DNA of 64,000 nt, taken from the NCBI RefSeq assembly GCF_030272615.1, contig NC_081413.1, forward strand, positions 558,275,136 through 558,339,135. Reading direction: 5' to 3'. Made by a program: the position numbers and the translations under genes. This document shows, piece by piece, positions 23,753 through 36,033 of the stretch (position 1 is the first letter of the stretch; each line of letters opens with the position of its first letter). This DNA is from Cryptomeria japonica. Its lineage: Eukaryota; Streptophyta; Pinopsida; Cupressales; Cupressaceae. The notes below the pieces were generated by a model. The model was not told where the DNA came from and searched no databases. It saw nothing but the letters and a program-made list of their open reading frames with translations.

Positions 23753-24068
23753 ATTTAGGATACGAGGTGTTGTACACCTTGCATAATGTTATAATGCTTA
23801 ATTTCTTATTATCTATGCTGCACTTAGGGGAGCTATGGATATGTGCATCATATGGGGTTAACATTCTTGGGGCCACTTTACATGTTGTATTTAACATTGG
23901 TAAATATGTAATATAGGGCTTCACATGGGAAAAGTATTGAATTTAATGTTGAGGAGCTACATTTAATAAAGTGAAAGCTTAGTATTCAATACTAAACAAG
24001 GGGTTAATGGTTTTGTAATCTCATGGTATTAGCCACATGGTGTTATGTAGTACCACTTGGTGGTTTTG
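23753..24068 (+). repeat. Right direct repeat (putative 3' LTR)
   Basis: Starts ATTTAGGATACGAGG, i.e. the TG terminus is lost, after a purine-rich tract. By eye it is roughly 75-80% identical to 20105-20412. Confidence 0.6.
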
Positions 24069-25639
24069 TGTCTCTAAAACCAAGCACATGGGTAGTTGTC
24101 TAAGGTCAGATAGTTGTCATTTTTGGCTAATTGGTTGAGAGCATCTCTTTTTGCATTTGCGAAAGTTTGAAGCATGACATGAGATGTTTGGTTACATTCT
24201 TGTTCGTATGGAATTCTTGTAGAGAGCTTGTGTTTTAGAATGTTCATTGAGGACTATAAGATGTATTATAATTTTTTTTTTACTAAATAATACATGAGTG
24301 ATGAATTCTTTTGGAGATTGGTTTTTTCTCTCTTGAGGTTTTTCCTAAGACATATCTTGTGTTATATTTGATGATATGTTGCTTATTCTTTTGAATATAG
24401 ATTTTGAATACTTGTTTGCATAGATTTTTGTATTTGGGTTATGCGGAAATTTATCATGTATGGCTGAAAATTTTCTAACACACTCCACGTATCCAATCAA
24501 TCCCTAATCAATGACACACAATCAAGAAGGTGTGGATGTAGAACAACTTGGATCTCCCTTGAGGACTGCAGTCAAATTCATTCACACCTTATTCTAATGA
24601 TGTTACATGTGAAAAGGAATTGAGTCTAGGTTAATGCACATTTTAGTATAGGATTACTTTTCACCAACTCATCATATCTAAATTCATGACATTATTCTCA
24701 TGGTAAGTTCGTTATCAAAGCTACCATGTTAGCATAGTGGAGGCCTTGTTAAAGTTAAAATAATGAATAAGTCTAAAATAAAATATTTAATGTTGCTAGA
24801 TTGAATTAGCCAACTTGACAAGTTTACTTTCGGTAGAAAGATTCCCCTCAAATTTCATAATGTTCATGGTTAGAGAATCCTTTTTAGAAATATTTTTGAG
24901 ATTATAATTCTTTCTTAAGTAGCATAAGTTTTTACCTTTTATTAAACAATTATAACCCATAAAGTTCATGTTTGAGAGTGCAGGATAATGAGGGGGAAGA
25001 CTCTTCTCACCTCTCCAATAGTGTAATACTCCAATTGTAAACTGAAGTTAGCAAGTGTATTTGCAACCAATTTTTCATCTCAATAGATATGTAGAATCTT
25101 GTAATTTTGAAGATAATTTAGGTGACATTCTTATTTAAGGCATTGATACTTAGTTTAGAATCATCTTCATGTTAGGGTTTTAAGGGAGATTGGAGCAATA
25201 AACAATAATAAATATAATGCATAATTAGATAGGCAAAAATAACAAATCACAATAACACAGAGGTTTAATGTGGTTCACCTAATGCGGGCTGCATCCACCA
25301 AAGAAACAATAATCCACTTCTTTTCTATTATCCAACAAAGAACAAATTACATTGTGATTCAACTGTAATACAATGCCCTCATAAAATAGGGTTTCTTTCC
25401 AGGGAAAACAAAAGTGTACAAAATATCCACTATTAGACTTGTGACCTAATGATAAATGATTATGATTCACAATGATGAAATTATAAATAAAATTTTGTTT
25501 CACATGCGCTGCCCCCCAAAACCCCTGCTGGGGTGGGTTGTCCACTGGACCTCGAAATAGTCAAGGGATTGGAGCCCATATGGGGGTAACCCTCTTGCGA
25601 ACCCCACACTCATGTATCAACACTAACTGATATAGGGGA
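24069..25639. other. Spacer with LTR-like fragments, no gene seen
   Basis: AT-rich. Near 25258-25310 there is GAGGTTTAATGTGGTTCACC...GCGGGCTGCATCCACC, a type of phrase I associate with plant LTR sequence, but no partner repeat is present. Confidence 0.4.
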
Positions 25640-25829
25640 AAATGTGGGTGAAAATGTCACCAAAAAGTAAGCCCAATAGCATGACCAATCGCCACATACC
25701 AACAATTCAATATACAAGAATTGGATACCAAGACCAAGAGCTAATTTTATCCCCCCAAAAGCAGCAAGGGCTTTAGCTTCATTATTAGATTTAAGACCTA
25801 TTCACCTATATAGGCAACAATAACCTTCT
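25640..25829 (-). pseudogene. LINE-type RNase H relic, C-terminal part (antisense)
   Basis: Read on the minus strand, this contains GLKSNNEAKALAAFGGIKLA followed by LGLGIQFLYIE. That is the recognisable 'NNEAEALAL...L..A..LGI' core of the RNase H domain (RVT_3 type) at the end of plant LINE ORF2. It is interrupted by a stop and a one-base shift, and its upstream half lies on the other side of the retroposon inserted at 25830-27585. Confidence 0.6.
25816..25829. repeat. Target-site duplication, left copy
   Basis: AACAATAACCTTCT, repeated exactly at 27586-27599. At 14 bp it has the length typical of LINE-machinery insertions. Confidence 0.9.
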
Positions 25830-27585
25830 AACAAGTGATGTCTCTCCTGCTTCTCCTCAATGGCTCTCTCGCCTCTCTCAATTCAAACGCTGCTGTCGGT
25901 GCCTCTGGTTTGACGGTGGTATCCGCTCCTACAATGTTATCTGTTGTAGATGTCTGTGGTGTTCCCTTGTCTTATGACTCCCGCCCCTTCCTCCTTGCAT
26001 GGGGGTTTCTGCTCTTGTGATTCACGATCTGTTTGATGTTGCCGCTGTTGTTTGTTCTGATGCTCCTCAAGTGGTTGTTGTTGTGGATCCCCATGTTCCC
26101 CATGGGGATTTACCTAGTGCAACACCCACACCCCTCGGTTCTCTGGTTGTGGGTCCTGCTGTTGTCAACCCTCTGGCTTCTAGGGATGCGGTTTTGCCGA
26201 TTGCTGTTGATGTTGTTGGTTCTTTGCCCAAACTTGCGGGCAAGCATAGCTTTTCTTATGTGGCTAGATCTTCCGCCCAACCCTCGAAGGGGGTCCGTCC
26301 TCTTCCCTGTGGTAAATCCTCCCCTGTGGTGGTTTGTGGACAAGATGTCGTGGACAACATTGAGTTCTACTAAAATTGTGTTCTTGTGTGCAGATTCTCT
26401 GGGCTTTGGCCTTCTCTATTGGACCTTCATCGTTGGGTAAGTGACTCTTGGTGACCTTTGGTTGCTTTCAATATTGAGCTTTTCTCATGTGCTGAAGGTT
26501 TTTTTGTCGCTTCCTTCACATCTTCTGCTGATCGGGATTTGGTCTTGGGCATGTTGTGGGCTTGGGGAGTGCACTCCCTCCATTTTAAGCCTTGGACAAC
26601 TTCTTTTAATCCTCTCACTGAACCACTTAATGTGCGTCTAGTTTGGGTTCGACTCATCAATCTCCCTCTTCATCTTTGGGAGCACTCTTGTTATGAGATT
26701 ATCAGTAACTCTATTGGTCGTTTCTTGAAGGTCAATGAAGCTATGTCTGCAATGGACCATAGTACCTTTGCCCACATTCTTGTGGACATTGACATCCCCT
26801 CTCCTCTCCTGGGAGATGTGGTTCTTATGGTGGGGGATAGGCCTTGGTCACAATTGCTGGATTTTGAAGGCCTCCCCTTTCGTTGCAGGAGATGCTTCTC
26901 TACGAGTCATCTTGCTTCAGACTACTTTATTTCATGCTACAAAGGTGTTTCTACCTAGTGGAAGAATGATATTGCCGATCTCACTTAATAGTCAATGCCC
27001 TTGACTTTGTGTATGTTGGCTCCTCTCATGAGGATGATGTCAATGTTGTGCCCCTCACGACTATTGATGCTCCTATTGCTCCTTTTGTGGCCTCATCTCC
27101 TGAGGTCCCCACTTCTACTTCTCTTGTTTTGTAGCCACGATCCCCTGTTGTTGGATCAACTTCCGTTGTTACTGTTTCGTCACAACCTGTTGCTTCTCTA
27201 CAACAACCTCTTGTTGTTCTACTGCAACACCCTATTGACACCACTGTTTGTAACCTTGTGGGGTCCCTTCCGGTTGATCTCTCTTTTGATGGACCTAATG
27301 ACATCATCGCCTGGACTGTGGTTGCTCGCAAGCAGAAGTGGTCTTCTCCCCTGCCCCAAACCCCCCTTGTTGGGGTTTGGGTGGCTCCCCCCCCTTGAGT
27401 GGGGTCTTTTTTGTTCTCCGGTTGGATAGGATTCCTAGCTTGTTTGATTATTTTTATTTCTAACTGCCTTTGGGTTGTTGTTCTTTTTGCCAACATCATC
27501 TCTCTTGATGTTACTTGTTGTTTGTTGATAGTTTTTGACTATGTTAAGGGTCACCACCTTAGTTAATGTTGCTTTACTAATAAAA
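25830..27585 (+). mobile_element. LINE-derived retroposon carrying only an ORF1-like gene
   Basis: A 1756 bp insertion bounded by a perfect 14 bp TSD. It ends in a short A-rich tail (TTTACTAATAAAA). Its content is an ORF1-like (DUF4283 plus zinc knuckle) reading frame; no endonuclease or reverse transcriptase follows. The exact TSD and terminal tail indicate target-primed reverse transcription by machinery supplied elsewhere. This could be a non-autonomous LINE derivative, a retroposed ORF1 transcript, or an internally deleted LINE. Confidence 0.8.
25835..27400 (+). pseudogene. LINE ORF1-like protein with DUF4283 domain and zinc knuckle, disrupted
   Basis: In the main frame the N-terminal part runs to a stop at 26371-26373 and includes KHSFSYVARSSAQPSKGVRP. 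It resumes through SGLWPSLLDLHRWVSDSW, a further stop near 26455, then the DUF4283 core (ELFSCAEGFFVASF; LHFKPWTTSFNP; VRLVWVRLINLPLHLWE). A CCHC knuckle follows, in which C-x2-C-x4-H is intact but the last Cys is Tyr (FRCRRCFSTSHLASDY). DUF4283/zf-CCHC_4 proteins are the RNA-binding ORF1 products of plant LINEs. A Pro/Thr/Val-rich tail continues in another frame to about 27400 (VVARKQKWSSPLPQ). Internal stops and shifts make it non-functional as read. Confidence 0.8.
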
Positions 27586-27665
27586 AACAATAACCTTCTT
27601 GTCATGAGATCTTGACACTCCTCCATGGTAGAAAAATACATGATTTCATTTAGAATCCCCATTAA
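27586..27665 (-). pseudogene. LINE-type RNase H relic, N-terminal part (antisense)
   Basis: The minus strand reads GGVSRSHDKKVIVAY, the strand preceding the NNEA helix in LINE RNase H domains. The TSD itself lies in the KKVIVAY codons, so with the insertion removed the two halves meet in one domain (with a small frame slip). Confidence 0.5.
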
Positions 27666-30600
27666 AGTTTAATTTGACTCAAACTAAGGGTAGAGATTTT
27701 TAATAGATATTAGCACAACTTAGTTTCTTATACATGTCAACTTTACTATTATCATTTTTAATCCCTATTTATCAAAAATGTGAATTTTTTGGAGGAGATG
27801 GAAGAAACTTGGCCTTTTAATGTTTGAGTTAAAAAAAAATCATAAAAAATTTAGTGACGGATGAGAAAACCTTTCTACATTAACCCATTTATTTTAAAAA
27901 ATGAGGTTATTTTGTTCCTTTCGGATACCCACACAAATTGAGAATTTGATAAGAAAAGGGGGACTACGATCAATTAATTAAGCTCTCTAGATAGTCATTC
28001 ATTACTAAATAAATGTTTAATTTTATCATAAATTTCCCTTAACAACCCTTGAATAGTCACAATGAAAGAAAAGGTGGGAGATAGTTTCTTCATTTTGTTG
28101 GCATAAGACACATATGCTAGATAGTTGAAAAACTCTTTTAAATTGTCTTGGGTAAGTAGTTTATAGTGAGAAACTATCCATCAAAATTAATTAACTTTAG
28201 GGATGATGTATTGAATCTAAAACTATCTCCAATAAACTTTCCTAATAGAAGGCTACAATTTAACAAACTATAAGCATATTTAACGAAGAATTAACCTTTG
28301 TTATTCATAATGTTACTCTTATAATACTTGTATATTGTTCTGATGCATAATTATAAAACCTTATATATTATATGTTTTAGCATATCCCATTTAAAATAAT
28401 CATAGTCTAATAACTATAAGATCATTAATTATTTATGAATGATTGAATGGGTTTAAGTCGTATCCCTTTTAAGTATTTTGTTGTCCTTTCTCTTATAGTT
28501 AGGGAGGTTATCTTTTAATTGAAAGGCAATGAATTTGGAGTTTTGTAGTAATTTATATCACTATGCACATAAGGTATTATTGGTTGTGTAAAATCTATGC
28601 TTGTATAATTCTTATCTTATTTATTTTATGTTTTTTTCCTATAATGTTTAGTATCCTATTTTCCTAATTTCTAATACGGTATCAAATCCTACTAGGTTGT
28701 GCTAATCATTTACTATGTGTCAATTCAATTTTTTTTTTGCATTACTTGTATTATCATGATTGACTAAGTTAGCAAAATTGTTTTTAAGAGATTTGTGAAA
28801 GATACTGATTTATTTCAAGAAGGGTTGGAATATATTTTCACCTTGTTAGGTACATATCTAGCATTTTCAAACAACATTATATTTCGTTCAAAATAATTTC
28901 AAGTCTATATAAAAATTGATAGTGTATGATGTTTATTTTTAAATATTATATATCGTAACCTAATTATTTCTAAATTATTCTATATGATAAAATATCAATA
29001 AGAAAATTAAGACCTTTAAAAAAGAATCTTGAATTTTTTTATGATTTACAATGTAAGAAAGAACTCAAATTTTTAATAAACTTTAGTTATCTTAACTAAC
29101 TTCAAAATAAATTTTTAAGATTATCTTTCTATTAATATTTCAATAATTGAATAAATTTTGACACCAAAATTTAAAGAGGCTAATATTAAATACCATATAA
29201 ATTTGTAATATAAATCATTCATATCCATAATTATATTATATTTTAACACTAACTTATATCTTATAATATTCAATGTACCAAAATTCATTATATTTTGATT
29301 TAGAATTATCAATAAATAATCATAAATTTTACAAACCATATTTATTTATTTTTCAACTTTCGTATCAGTATCTATTTAATAATTCAAAATCTTTTAAAAA
29401 CTTAAGATCGTGTTTTTTAAAGAAGTCAAGCAATTCAAATGTCTTAAAAAGGGAACATTAAATTTTAAATGTCATAAAACTTCAGGCAATTTTATATCTT
29501 CTAATATAATTTTATAAAAATCCATCTTGACATAATTTCAATGAAGTTTTAATAGTTGAAGTTGCTTCTCACTCAATATATATGTCATCATCTTGAATTA
29601 TTGATGAGTGTTAAACATTAACAAAATAATTAATATATAGTTAAGTGCACAAATAAAAAAAGAATATATCATTATCTACTACATCATCGATAATTGGTAG
29701 ACTAAAATCTCTAGACTATTTATAGTTCACCAATCAATTGATGTAATTGATCTTATAGAAAAGCTTATCCAACACCATTAATGAAGTAATATTTTTCAAG
29801 GAAGTTATAAGATTTTCATTGGGTCTTATGTAAAAGATTATGGTAGACTCTTATGGTTTATTTTTATGGGGAGATGATCAAGCTTTTATAATTAATTTGA
29901 TGAAATTAATAATTATGTTGTAATATATCTATTTTTTTTGTTGAGGGCACACATGTTTAGGATTCAAATTTCCTACTACATTAAGACTTGTTGTCGTCAC
30001 TACCTTCCAAATTGTTATTGTCACTTTGTTAGTCTGTGGCCAAAGTTATTTTGGATGATTAAATTTTTTTTATACAATTGATAGCAACAATTAGTTTATC
30101 AATTGCATTTATATTATAGCACCTAAAAATAACCATTCTTAATAATTTATTCTTGAAGTAGGTATTTTTTGAGCAATTATTGATTCTTGAGTCAATCTAA
30201 ATTATCAATAACTTAATTTTGTGTATCCACATTCCCTATGTTTGTGAAGCAGATGTCCACACTAGAAATTAAAGACATAAATAGAAACATCTATGTATAA
30301 ATATTATCCATATTTCTATTAACACATTTTTAGAAGGATTTCTAGATGATAAATGATGGTTTCATCTTCCAAGCCATAAATGATCTGTGTAAAGTCACAA
30401 TTCTTGCGAATCTCAAGTAGTAAGTTAATCTAGATTGCACATACATACACTCACATTTTGAATCTAACTTTAGAAATATATATGCTATTGAAAACAAAAA
30501 AATAATTCATAAAATCCTTGGATGTGTTTACATGGCTAGGGAGATTGATAACATTTGATATTAGTTATTTGTTTTAATATATGTCATGGAGAAGAGAGGT

Positions 30601-32932
30601 CCATTAGTGGGTAATGCCATAAGCTAAAAAGGTATGTGTAGATGGTTAATACATCCAAAAAGATCCCATTTTGTTAGTGTGCATAAGTGTTTTCTAACAT
30701 CTATCTAAGGAGGTTAATATTTTCTCTAAAAACACAACTCTAAATTTCTTGGGTATCAAAGAACCTACTTATAATGGGCGGCTATCACCCTAATAAATTG
30801 TCTGAGAGGCAATCCTTGAAAGGATGACTCATCCATTGCTTAAATTTTTATGGATCATTACTATATATTTAGTAGCATGAATATTTTTTGCTTGAACGTG
30901 TTATAGTAATTTTAGGACAATTATCTAATTATTTTTAGGTCTTTTAATTGCTTTTGTAATTAAGCTAAACTTAGGTGCTTTTATTATCTAGAGTTTGTTT
31001 TCCTAGCTTTAGTTCTAGATGTACTTGAACTTGATTTAGCTCCCATTTTGCATTGCTTTAGTTCTCCCAATTTTAGCATTAGGTTTTGTATGTATGGTTT
31101 CTTTCATTCTGTATAAGGATTCATTTATTCATTGTAATTGTATCTCCAATATTTTTTTGTGCAATAACATAGAATTCTCTGGTTGTTATAAAGAATACAG
31201 TATTTGCTTGATCTCCTTTGTCTGACAAGTTTTTTTCTTGTAGATGATTCTTGGCTCTTGTGGTTGATCATCAACTCTACAGAAATAACCATGACTGACT
31301 GTTCATAATTTTTTCCATGAAAATATGTTGTGATCTCCTTGCTAGTGATCATTAGAATATAATCTATTTGTTCTAAATACTATATGTTCATTAGTAAATG
31401 CTAAGTGCATGTTGAAAATATCGTGTTTTTCTCAACACCAAGTGTAGAGGTGGGTAAATGGGATCCACTATCCTAGTTAGGTAAACTATGAATCAAAATC
31501 ATTCACTACATCAATACATTTAATAATAATTAATAAGCCCAACTTTAGACCTATTGAGGAGAGTTGGGCACTAATGATTTGATTATTCTTTTGAATTGAA
31601 TTTAATTTGATAAGAAAGAGTGGGAGAACTAGAGCTATGATGCACAATTGAGAGTAAATCAACATAAACAATAAGATTCAGATTAGATATGTAGACTCAA
31701 AATATAGATCTGGAAATGGAAATTGGAAAGGAACCTTTGTCTGAAATTTGAACCTGAAAATGTCAGAATATGGGACTAGGCGACCTAGTCCTAAAGGTGT
31801 GATATACAATTATCAAAAGCATATGCATGATTAGGATGTCGCTAAGAATATTCACTTGAAATTTTGTCAAAAAAGTGTGGGACACTATTTAGTGATTGTC
31901 ATTATCCAAGGTTTTATACTTCTTCAAAATCTAATTCTCTGTCTTAGTCTATACTTTCTAGATCCACATTCCTTCTCTTGACATTCACCTACACACATAA
32001 GAGAGGAAATTTTTTGTTGGGTTGATAAGGGTTTGCCTCAATAAAACCACGAGTTTAGAATTAACCCTTTAATCAAATAGATAAAAATGAAAGCTCTGAA
32101 GTAAAATCTTGGATCCACAATATTATAAATCAAGCTTGATATTGATGATGACAATGATACAATTCTCTCTGAACAACATTAAAAAATGTTGATGAAATAA
32201 AATGAGATGACAATGCATAAAATACTTAATCAAGAAAACACACTTGCATGAATATTGTTGCAACTGGTTGCTCCATAATGTTCATATCTGAAGAAATTTT
32301 CACATAATACTTTCTCTAGGATTTACTTTGAATAGTGATGAACAATAATGAATTGGGAAAGATGCTCTTATATAGGGTTCCCAAGGTATTTCATAAATTA
32401 GGCCAACCTCCAATGATCATATTAAATATTGAGATCGAGAATCATGTCATGATCCTACTAGAGGGAACAAATCAATGCTCTAAGAAAACCACTTTTTCCT
32501 AAGACTTTTGGATCTCTATAAAAGAACTAGGAAATCAAGATAGCAATGATGATATCAAGAAAAGGAAATCACATGGAGGGATTCAATTATGTATAGGACA
32601 ATGAACCACACCTTCCATAACAATAATTAATTTTATTATGCGCAAAAAAACTGAAGGGAACACCAACAAATGTGATTAAGAGATAACCCATGAAAATGAT
32701 TGGGAATGAGAAGGAATCATCCATGGTTGAAAATACATGAGTGATTCTTAAGGAGAAACATCCTTCTAAAGGTCGTCACCCTTCATAAAGACATTAAGTT
32801 ATAAATGGAGGAAGGCCATGATGATGAAGAGACATATCTTCATAAAGAAAAAGGAAAGACCGATTAACTACTACAATACCATGAATTCAATATATACATA
32901 GAGAATAATTAGTAATATTTACATATACATGT
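27666..32932. other. 5.3 kb AT-rich region without recognisable genes
   Basis: No coding frame, LTR pair or tandem array is supported. Short open frames (for example 29121-29339 minus, 31125-31352 minus) are what low GC gives by chance or lack motifs. A segment around 31085-31190 resembles the end of an LTR (TTCATTTATTCATTGTAATTG), but no partner or TSD was seen. Confidence 0.5.
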
Positions 32933-34089
32933 TGTAGTATCCTAAATTGTACTCCCTTACAATTTGGTCCAAATTTTGGCCCTTCTCTTACCGTTCATGT
33001 CCAAAGGCCGGACTAGGACCTAATTTTGTTCATATCATTCAATTATCGCCTCCTTTTCATTTTCACATCACATGGCACTTTTGTTTTGGCTCTAAAATGG
33101 GGTAGGACTAGGGTGTAGTGCCTTGGTCCTCTCAAATAGGACCTTAATTTGGTCCCTCCTAAAGGTCATAATGAGATAACAGAAATGTGATCTCCATGTC
33201 ATCCCATGTTAGAAAATGAGGATATTTTTCGACAGGCAAGTATATAACGAGGTCTATCCCTCTCATTTCGATATACAAGAGAATGATAAGTGTGTCCAAT
33301 CAATTCATATTCAAACAATCCATCATTCAAGAATTGAAGCATTCATCATCAAGCATCTTCAAGGATACATATTCTTCATTCATCTATTATGGAGCAACAT
33401 TACATCATTCAGATGCAAGAATGTGTGTGTGATTAGGGTTTTGTCATGTTCATGCCATTCTCATACAACATATGTGATTACATTCAAGAAGCAAAGCATC
33501 ATTATTATCCATTGGAGATCTGAGGTATTTATTTTCATTATCTATTTCAATATTTGCAATATTTTATTCAAGGTTAATTCCTAAACTGGGGTTTGACTTA
33601 GGCAAACCCCTATTCCCAACCTATTCCCTCTTCTTTCTATGTGCAAGAAATAGGTACAGAGTTGCGATCTTCATGATATTAATTATTTACAATGACGAAT
33701 CGATCCCCTATTGGAGTACAAAAAGTTTGAAGGACCAGGGTGTGGGCAAAATGGTCCCGATTTTTTAGAGTTTTTTTCGGGAATAGGTCCAAATCTACTT
33801 ATATTACTCAGATCTAGGTTCGTGGCTCAATCGAACAACTGTAGCTTAATTTTTTCGCATTTATACCTTCATTTTTAGCATTTTTACCCTAAATTCAACA
33901 AATTCAACAATTCAATTCAACACATAAAAGAGATCCCATCAATCCAATCAAAATTATCAGTCCTAATCCTTGTTGGTTTGTGACTATATCTATTGGATTG
34001 CAATTCTCTTTTGAATGGAATGGTCTTTAAGACACAAAATTAGTGGTTTCTTCTTTCTATGGTGAAAACCCTAATTTTTCACCATTACA
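32933..34089 (+). mobile_element. Solo-type LTR, 1157 bp, imperfect TSD
   Basis: Starts TGTAGTATCCTAAATTGTA, close to the start of the solo LTR at 53064, and ends CACCATTACA. The 5-mers CATGT (32928-32932) and CATAT (34090-34094) flank it, one mismatch apart; the right one lies in a microsatellite prone to change. It contains the GGGGTTTGACTTAGGCAAACCCC block shared with other LTRs here. The 122-residue frame at 33216-33584 is incidental. Confidence 0.75.
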
Positions 34090-34128
34090 CATATATGTGC
34101 ATATATACATACCTATATATACACACAC

Positions 34129-34180
<52 letters not shown>

Positions 34181-34564
34181 GTATACATATACGTATACAT
34201 ATATATACATATATACATATTGACACACACACACACACACATATATATATGTATGTATGTATGTATATATGTATATATATACACACATATACATACACAC
34301 ATACATACATATATATACATATATACATGAATATATGTAAATATATACACACATATATATATACATGTATATATATATATGTACATATATATATATGTAC
34401 ATATATATATATCTATATATATATATATATATGTACATATATATATATGTACATATATATATATGTACATATATATATATGTACATATATATATATGTAC
34501 ATATATATATATGTACATATATATATATGTACATATATATATATGTACATATATATATATGTAC

Positions 34565-34602
<38 letters not shown>

Positions 34603-35109
34603 ATATACATACATACATACATACATACATACATGTATATGTGTGTGTGTGTACATATATATATATACATGCATATATGTATGTATGTATGTACATGTAT
34701 ACATACATGTATATATACATGTATACATGTATACATGTATGTATACATGTATATATGTATATATATATATATATATATCTACATACATATACATATACAT
34801 ATAAATATGTATGTATATGTATATGTATATGTATGTATATGTATGTATATCTATATGTATATGTATATGTGTGTGTATATATGTATGTATATATGTATGT
34901 ATATATGTGTGTGTATGTATGTATGTATGTATATATATACACACATATGTGTGTGTATATATATACACATATATGTGTATATATATGTATATATATACAC
35001 ATATATGTGTATATATATGTATATATATACACATATATGTGTATATATATGTATATATATACACATATATGTGTATATATATGTATATATATACATATAT
35101 ACATATACA

Positions 35110-35142
<33 letters not shown>

Positions 35143-35263
35143 GTACATATACATATACATATATGTACATGTACATATACATATACACACATATAAATAT
35201 ACACACACACACACACATACACATATACACATATAAATATACATGTACATAAACATATACATC

Positions 35264-35310
<47 letters not shown>

Positions 35311-35324
35311 GTGTGTGTGTGTGT
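34090..35324. repeat. 1.2 kb TA/CA/GT compound microsatellite with higher-order units
   Basis: Alternating purine-pyrimidine sequence made of TATATA, ACATAC, GTATGT and GTGTGT runs. Two higher-order arrays stand out: a 16 bp unit GTACATATATATATAT at about 34380-34570, and a 32 bp unit CACATATATGTGTATATATATGTATATATATA at about 34965-35090. With almost no stops, all frames on both strands stay open for up to 434 codons, giving Tyr/Ile/Thr/His/Cys/Val strings that are not proteins. The region begins exactly at the edge of the LTR at 34089. Confidence 0.95.
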
Positions 35325-35942
35325 AATAAATTTGGTATGAAGAATAGTGCACTGCATAATAGACTAATTAATTTGTTAAATATCTTCATTTGATAATTAT
35401 AGATATTACATTGCTATGATGCATGTATAATTAGTAATTTAGTAGACATGTGCAATAATGATACTTTCTTAATTTAAGAACTATCATGATTAACCATCCC
35501 ATTATGGAGGGGGAATAGGGTATATATAAGGAAGGCGGGTATCATAAGGTCTTTTCAAGTAGTGTTGACTCGAGAGGGGCCGAGACACCAAATGATGGGT
35601 ATCATTTCATGATCTTGGTCTTGATGGACACACTTAAGGCATTTGTATGATCCCCCAAGCTACTTCATGATGTGGGTAAGATATTGAGGAAGACCCTAAG
35701 TGAACCTGACCTGTATATTATACTAAGTGTAGTAATGTTTAGGATTCTATTAATAACAATATGGAATTCCATATAGTTGCTCATCTATTATAAATAACGA
35801 TTAGAGATCTCTTGAAACAGTGATAAAATGTATGTATTTGTGTATTGTCAACTATTGCAGGTTCTACATCAAGGCATTAATCCAGGCCTCATTTGAAGAA
35901 TTCTAGGACAAACTGAGTTGAGTCCTAATAGGGGACATTACA
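35325..35942 (+). repeat. 5' LTR (right part) of gypsy element A
   Basis: The terminal GGGGACATTACA (35931-35942) is followed after two bases by a primer-binding site. A TATA box (GGTATATATAAGG) lies at about 35517-35529. The left end of the LTR was not located; it may lie within or beyond the microsatellite. No 3' LTR for this element is visible. Confidence 0.6.
35517..35529 (+). promoter_or_regulatory. LTR TATA box of element A
   Basis: GGTATATATAAGG in the LTR, about 410 bp before the LTR end, suitable for the retrotransposon promoter. Confidence 0.5.
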
Positions 35943-35944
35943 AT

Positions 35945-35956
35945 TGGTATCAGAGC
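35945..35956 (+). other. Primer-binding site of element A
   Basis: TGGTATCAGAGC, an exact match to the common plant initiator-methionine tRNA primer site, two bases after the LTR end. Confidence 0.85.
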
Positions 35957-36033
35957 AATCCTTCTCGCCATCCTATGAGGGGTAGTTAATGTAACCTAGC
36001 CAAAGGGCTTAAAGGGATTTAGAAAGAGAAAGC

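Larger units (their letters stand above)
20105..24068 (+). mobile_element. Probable degenerate LTR element without recognisable coding domains
   Basis: About 310 bp at 20105-20412 recurs in direct orientation at 23753-24068, with shared blocks such as TTGTACACCTT, GTTATAATG, TTAACATTCTT, GGTTTCACATGGGAAAAGTATT and AATGGTTTTGT. The left copy starts TGTTAGGATA, an LTR-like beginning. The right copy is preceded by the purine-rich AGAAGTAGGAGAAA, fitting a polypurine tract and + orientation. The 3.3 kb interior is strikingly rich in G and T on the + strand and shows no retroviral motif. No TSD was identified. Confidence 0.55.

Noticed and set aside
21422-23924. Series of 60-78 codon hydrophobic frames
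   Set aside because: Produced by the GT-rich composition; no motif, splice or start context.
33216-33584. 122-codon frame
   Set aside because: Inside a solo-type LTR, with no known domain.
34057-35389. Open frames of up to 434 codons on both strands
   Set aside because: They lie wholly over the TA/CA microsatellite, where stops are absent by composition, and encode only Tyr/Ile/Thr/His/Cys/Val strings.
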